This document shows positions 63,878-64,000 of a stretch of 64,000 nucleotides of DNA, piece by piece. This DNA is from an uncultured beta proteobacterium (GTDB lineage: Bacteria; Pseudomonadota; Gammaproteobacteria; Burkholderiales; Burkholderiaceae_C), in the NCBI GenBank assembly GCA_903938815.1, contig CAJAES010000066.1, positions 1 through 64,000 of the forward strand, given 5' to 3'. The position numbers were made by a program, and so were the translations under genes. Under the pieces are notes generated by a model, which made no database searches, was not told where the DNA came from, and saw only the letters and a program-made list of their open reading frames with translations. Every line of letters begins with the position of its first letter. Within the stretch, counting starts at the first letter, position 1.

Positions 63878-64000
63878 ATGAATCCAGACGCTTCAACCAT
63901 CCTGATGGATCTTCAACGCGTGGCCGTGCTGCGGAAGTCGCACGCGGCTGATCTGGTTCTGGGCCGGCAACTGAAGGCAGTCAAACGATTCCAGCACCAA
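63878..64000 (+). CDS. gene cut by the window edge, possibly FFLEELY-motif protein
   Basis: An open frame starts at ATG 63878 and runs off the window; only 41 residues are visible. The helical N-terminus (LQRVAVLRKSHAADLVLGRQ, then a KAVKRFQHQ tail) resembles the start of a family of uncharacterised proteins carrying a FFLEELY motif, which often sit beside lipase-like genes as here. The identity cannot be confirmed without the rest. Confidence 0.4.
   Translation, partial: MNPDASTILMDLQRVAVLRKSHAADLVLGRQLKAVKRFQHQ

Overview
The window is a densely packed, high-GC proteobacterial chromosome segment. Gene content and order point to Burkholderiales, most likely Comamonadaceae or a close relative. 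The signs are a DksA with a degenerate zinc finger, a HslV with a short N-terminal extension, dksA / STAS protein / hslV / hslU in a row, glyQ-glyS-gmhB-plsC, corC-lnt, a fused isobutyryl-CoA mutase (icmF) and a liu-type operon containing carbonic anhydrase and aceK. No rRNA, tRNA, CRISPR array, prophage or insertion sequence was recognised. Starts and stops overlap heavily, as TGATG, ATGA, GTGA and TTGA junctions, and seven convergent gene pairs overlap at their 3' ends.

Left part, minus strand (about 98-10685): one long operon reads from a MerR regulator of LiuR type through a thioesterase, isovaleryl-CoA dehydrogenase, beta-carbonic anhydrase, isocitrate dehydrogenase kinase/phosphatase, thiolase, LysE exporter, short-chain dehydrogenase, acyl-CoA dehydrogenase and a two-gene ABC exporter. 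A metallo-beta-lactamase-fold gene diverges from it. A 22-bp operator beside liuR recurs with 21 of 22 bases identical in front of icmF at about 36.2 kb. This links leucine/isovaleryl-CoA breakdown to the B12-dependent acyl-CoA mutase.

12.0-22.0 kb: a YgjP-type metalloprotease is followed by a GntR regulator, ureidoglycolate lyase, an amidase, a complete peptide-type ABC importer and a hydantoin-racemase-like protein. This looks like uptake and breakdown of a ureide, hydantoin or other small amide. Two GntR-like boxes sit between the importer and the racemase.

21.9-35.3 kb is housekeeping: plsC, gmhB, glyS and glyQ; a BASS transporter; lnt and corC; a CobW/COG0523 GTPase; dksA, a two-STAS protein and hslVU. 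GmhB lacks the HAD nucleophile Asp, and DksA keeps one of four zinc cysteines.

35.3-46.4 kb: coaX, icmF, a penicillin-acylase-family lipoprotein, a DUF3047 lipoprotein, a histidine phosphatase, a FadL porin and AMP nucleosidase. 46.4-52.3 kb: a MacAB/NodT efflux operon and a convergent MFS transporter. 52.4-58.4 kb: an EF-G-like GTPase lacking the catalytic His; a two-gene membrane operon diverging from a TetR regulator across two inverted operator boxes; a TerC transporter preceded by a yybP-ykoY (manganese) riboswitch whose 5' end overlaps the tetR 3' end; and a secreted SRPBCC protein.

58.4-64.0 kb: a putative HTH protein, two small proteins with good ribosome binding sites, a HDOD protein, a YqaA membrane protein, an Lrp/AsnC regulator divergent from 4-hydroxyphenylpyruvate dioxygenase, a membrane-anchored lipase-like hydrolase and the 5' end of a gene cut by the window edge.
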